A stretch of DNA of 7,912 bases from positions 1 through 7,912 of the forward strand of contig CANHQC010000085.1 of assembly GCA_947462695.1 (NCBI GenBank), written 5' to 3'. Positions within the stretch are counted from its first letter, which is position 1; every line of letters begins with the position of its first letter. Positions 5,406 to 7,912 of the stretch are shown here, one piece after another. This stretch comes from Flavobacteriales bacterium (lineage in GTDB: Bacteria > Bacteroidota > Bacteroidia > Flavobacteriales_D > Crocinitomicaceae). Both the position numbers and the translations under genes were made by a program. The notes beneath the pieces are model-generated. The model did no database searches, was not told where the DNA came from, and worked only from the letters and a program-made list of their open reading frames with translations.

Positions 5406-6694
5406 GGCTTGGATTGCTTATACTTTTCGCTATAGCGCCGATACAGGTCTTTTTGAAAATTATCAGTCGACATGAATTGGCCATTAATTAATATGGTCGT
5501 AAGGTGATTCGTTCGCATGTCGAGTGCATTTCCTTCGGAGACGAATAGTGTAGCTGATTTTCCTGTTTCGATACTTCCGTATTGCTTGTCTATTCCTATA
5601 ATTTCACACGTACTAAGGGAAATACTACGAATGGCTTGTTCCTCGCTTAGACCATAAGCCATAGCCGTACCAGCTTGAAAAGGAAGGTTACGTGTATTCA
5701 TCGCCTCCATTTCTCCGCTGTTTTGGAGGCAAAAACGAACGCCTTGCGCGTGCAATAACGACGGTAAACGGAAAGGCAAGTCTACCTGATCCTCATCGTT
5801 GTATGGCAAACTGTGTGTACGCGTGAGCATTACCGGAATATTCGCATCCTTTAACTTTCGACCAATTAAATGGCTATCATAACCTCCAACAATAACCGGG
5901 TATTTTATGTCATGAGCCTTACTGAATTCGATGATGTCCAATAATTGTTGTAATTCATCGGCATGAAAGTACACGCGTTTCTTACCTTTAAAGCATTCCA
6001 TCATCGCCTCTAACCTCACATCAATCTCATTTCGTTTTGATGCATAGGTGTAAGCCTTTGAGAGATTGAAAAATGCACTCAATGTGGCTTTTTCCTTTTC
6101 GTAGGATTCACTTCTTTTTTGCGGATGCGCATGCATTTGATGTTCTGCATATTCAAGACTTGATGGCCAATTGACGTGAATACCATCATCAGCTGCGATC
6201 GTAGCATCCTCCCAATTCCATCCATCAAGTGCCATAATTGAAGATGTGCCTGAAATATCTCCTCCTCGTGGTGTTGCCTGTGCCATTAATACCCCATTTG
6301 TCTTTACTGTGCTAACGACTTTCGATTCCACATTAAATGCAATTTGAGCGCGCACATGCGGGTTGTACTGACCAACCTCATTGTAATCACGAGTAGCTCT
6401 AACAGCATCAATTTCTGTCAATCCAAGTGTCGAATTGGGCGCAATGAATCCTGGATAAACATGTTTTCCTTGAAGCTCAATAATGGTGTCCCATTCCTCT
6501 CGTTTGTAAGGATAAGCCAAGGCATTTTTAATGAGGGTGATTTTTCCCTTTTCAATACCAATCAAGGCACTTTCAATCGTTGACCCATCACCCACATGAA
6601 CGAAGCCATTTACTAATAAGATGCGTTCAGGTTGTTGTGCGCTTGCAATAATCGGGAGACAACAACAAATTAGTTTTACCAGTGTTAATTTCAT
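5402..6694 (-). CDS. Exported amidohydrolase-superfamily protein lacking most metal ligands (probable pseudoenzyme)
   Basis: This 430-residue periplasmic protein is related to imidazolonepropionase-like amidohydrolases. Residues 1-19 are a Sec signal ending in ASA. The amidohydrolase framework is clear: ELQGKHVYPGF at about 74-84, TPRGGDISGTSSIMALDGWNWED at about 141-163, and a final beta domain with GSIETGKSATLFV. The HxH metal motif normally after PGFID is instead APNST (85-89). The position of the later metal His reads GGY (270-272), and the catalytic Asp region reads NSGE (325-328) where the neighbour has NSDD. Only H244 (YFHADE) aligns with a ligand. Hydrolase activity is therefore doubtful; a structural or regulatory partner role is inferred. 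ATG 6694 is preferred to an in-frame TTG at 6733, because the signal peptide starts there. It follows the upstream gene by 1 nt (TAAGATG), implying translational coupling. Confidence 0.85.
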   Translation of the reverse strand: MKLTLVKLICCCLPIIASAQQPERILLVNGFVHVGDGSTIESALIGIEKGKITLIKNALAYPYKREEWDTIIELQGKHVYPGFIAPNSTLGLTEIDAVRATRDYNEVGQYNPHVRAQIAFNVESKVVSTVKTNGVLMAQATPRGGDISGTSSIMALDGWNWEDATIAADDGIHVNWPSSLEYAEHQMHAHPQKRSESYEKEKATLSAFFNLSKAYTYASKRNEIDVRLEAMMECFKGKKRVYFHADELQQLLDIIEFSKAHDIKYPVIVGGYDSHLIGRKLKDANIPVMLTRTHSLPYNDEDQVDLPFRLPSLLHAQGVRFCLQNSGEMEAMNTRNLPFQAGTAMAYGLSEEQAIRSISLSTCEIIGIDKQYGSIETGKSATLFVSEGNALDMRTNHLTTILINGQFMSTDNFQKDLYRRYSEKYKQSKP

Positions 6695-6695
6695 C

Positions 6696-7912
6696 TTAAT
6701 GCGTATTTTCTTCGGTTGTACCTTCCTCTCCAAGTGTATCGCAATGGTAACGACGTGACTTTCGTTTCACAAAAGGTTTTGATTCTTCTCCTTTTTCATT
6801 GGACGCGAGCATCAAAGAAATAATCCGTGCGCGTTCCTCTTGATTACGTCGCGCTAGTTCCTCACTTTTCGACTGATCATAAAGCACTTCACCATCAACA
6901 AGCGTCATCTCCGCAATGGCATTAATACCTAGTGGGTGATCTGACCAAAGCACCAAGTCTGCGTCTTTACCCACTTTTACGCTACCCATTCTATCGTCTA
7001 GATGCAATAACTTAGCAGGATTTAATGTGACCATTTTCCAAGCTTCCTCTTCACTCATTCCTCCATATTTTACAGCCTTTGCCGCTTCCTGGTTTAACCG
7101 TCTTCCCATTTCCGCATCATCAGAATTGATTGCAACAACAATTCCTTGGTCGGCCATAAGTTTCGCATTATATGGAATAGCATCATTCACTTCAAACTTG
7201 TATGCCCACCAATCTGAGAATGTAGATCCACCAGCTCCATGTCTGCGCATTTTGTCTGCCACCTTATAACCTTCTAAAATGTGCGTAAACGTATTGATTT
7301 TTATGCCCATTGAATCCGCTACATGCATCAACATATTGATTTCTGACTGGATATAAGAATGACAGGTGATGAACCGTTCAGATCGCAAAATTTCTGCGAG
7401 AACTTCCAATTCTAAATCTTTCCTTGGAGCTATCGATCCACCAGTTCCGTTTCTATAATTCTCCCACTCTTTCATGTATTGGCGAGCCCTATTGAAGCCG
7501 TCATAATAGACTTGCTCCACACCCATTCGCGTTTGTGGGAAACGAACCGTATTAAAGTCTCCCCAGTTCGACTGCTTCACATTCTCTCCAAGGGCACATT
7601 TAATAAATTTCGGTGCATCCTTGATAAGAAATTCATCAGGTTCATGTCCCCACTTTAATTTAATCAATCCCGATTGACCACCAATTGGATTCGCTGATCC
7701 ATGGAGCAATTGAGCTGCCGTTACGCCACCTGCTAACTGCCGATAAACATTTATGTCCTCCGGGTAAATGACATCTCCAATATTAACCTCTGCAGAAATG
7801 GACTGACCGCCTTCATTCACCCCTCGATACAACGCAATATGCGAATGCTCGTCAATAATTCCTGATGTGAGGTGTTTACCTTTTCCATTAACAACTTTCG
7901 CTTGAGGCGGAA
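6696..7912 (-). CDS. Amidohydrolase, imidazolonepropionase-like, N-terminally truncated by window edge
   Basis: This is the C-terminal 405 residues or so of a metal-dependent hydrolase that continues past position 7912. The visible frame opens with GKGKHLTSGIIDEHSHIA, containing the HxH metal pair at 7839-7847. The further ligand candidates are the His of ITCHSY (7359-7361), the His of FTHILEGY (near 7281-7283) and the catalytic Asp of INSDD (7119-7121), so the active site looks intact. Other family marks are QLAGGVTAAQLLHGSANPIGG and ALGENVKQ. The final beta domain (GSVKVGKDADLVLWSDHP) is followed by a charged tail with YHCDT. A TTG at 7832 lies inside the domain, downstream of the HxH, and is not the start. 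In Bacteroidota this type is, as I recall, often about 1000 residues long, with another amidohydrolase-like half in front. The substrate is unknown; peptide or amide hydrolysis is possible. It is coupled to the next gene. Confidence 0.9.
   Translation of the reverse strand, partial: PPQAKVVNGKGKHLTSGIIDEHSHIALYRGVNEGGQSISAEVNIGDVIYPEDINVYRQLAGGVTAAQLLHGSANPIGGQSGLIKLKWGHEPDEFLIKDAPKFIKCALGENVKQSNWGDFNTVRFPQTRMGVEQVYYDGFNRARQYMKEWENYRNGTGGSIAPRKDLELEVLAEILRSERFITCHSYIQSEINMLMHVADSMGIKINTFTHILEGYKVADKMRRHGAGGSTFSDWWAYKFEVNDAIPYNAKLMADQGIVVAINSDDAEMGRRLNQEAAKAVKYGGMSEEEAWKMVTLNPAKLLHLDDRMGSVKVGKDADLVLWSDHPLGINAIAEMTLVDGEVLYDQSKSEELARRNQEERARIISLMLASNEKGEESKPFVKRKSRRYHCDTLGEEGTTEENTH

Noticed and set aside
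6695..6733. TTG start for the degenerate amidohydrolase inside the upstream gene
   Set aside because: It would bury the signal peptide behind 13 basic residues; ATG 6694 directly follows the upstream stop and starts the signal peptide.
1..7912. CRISPR arrays, tRNA or rRNA genes, insertion sequences, defence systems or prophage genes
   Set aside because: No direct-repeat arrays, cloverleaf-like segments, terminal inverted repeats or transposase, nuclease or phage motifs were seen on either strand.

Overview
The window reads as chromosomal DNA from a member of the Bacteroidota, most likely Flavobacteriales. The evidence is a secreted protein ending in a type IX secretion (T9SS) type A sorting domain, promoter elements of the Bacteroidota form TAnnTTTG, mostly A-rich leaders without a clear Shine-Dalgarno site, an AT-leaning composition, and a Mrp/ApbC protein of the Bacteroidota form. 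The genus cannot be fixed from the sequence; Crocinitomicaceae or Cryomorphaceae-like lineages are possible.

Layout, left to right. (1) Positions 1-768, minus strand: the N-terminal 256 codons of a MerR-family regulator with a cobalamin-binding, CarH/LitR-like sensor, running off the left edge. (2) Positions 769-900: a 132-bp divergent promoter region with a 33-bp nested dyad centred on 841, a good operator candidate. (3) Positions 901-2881, plus strand: a likely operon of an unknown lipoprotein, an Mrp/ApbC Fe-S carrier ATPase and a NifU C-terminal-domain (Nfu) Fe-S scaffold, closed by a hairpin that can also serve the convergent gene. (4) Positions 2931-3530, minus strand: Fe/Mn superoxide dismutase. 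(5) Positions 3672-5405, plus strand: a modular T9SS-exported surface or secreted protein. (6) Positions 5402-7912, minus strand: two tandem amidohydrolase-superfamily genes separated by 1 nt. The upstream one, cut by the right edge, keeps its metal ligands; the downstream one has lost most of them.

Functional themes. The central genes fit Fe-S cluster assembly beside oxidative-stress defence. ApbC here lacks the C-terminal CxxC usual in Mrp proteins, while the next gene supplies a CxxC scaffold. The left gene is probably a light- or B12-responsive repressor; in related systems such regulators control carotenoid or photoprotective genes, but none of those targets are visible here. The amidohydrolase pair looks like an exported, translationally coupled active-enzyme/pseudoenzyme arrangement.

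I see no RNA genes, CRISPR arrays, insertion sequences or phage genes, and no non-coding stretch over 300 bases. Nothing clearly forms a wholly new system. The points most worth checking are the nested dyad, the CarH-like sensor, the CxxC-less ApbC with its scaffold partner, and the ligand-depleted amidohydrolase.
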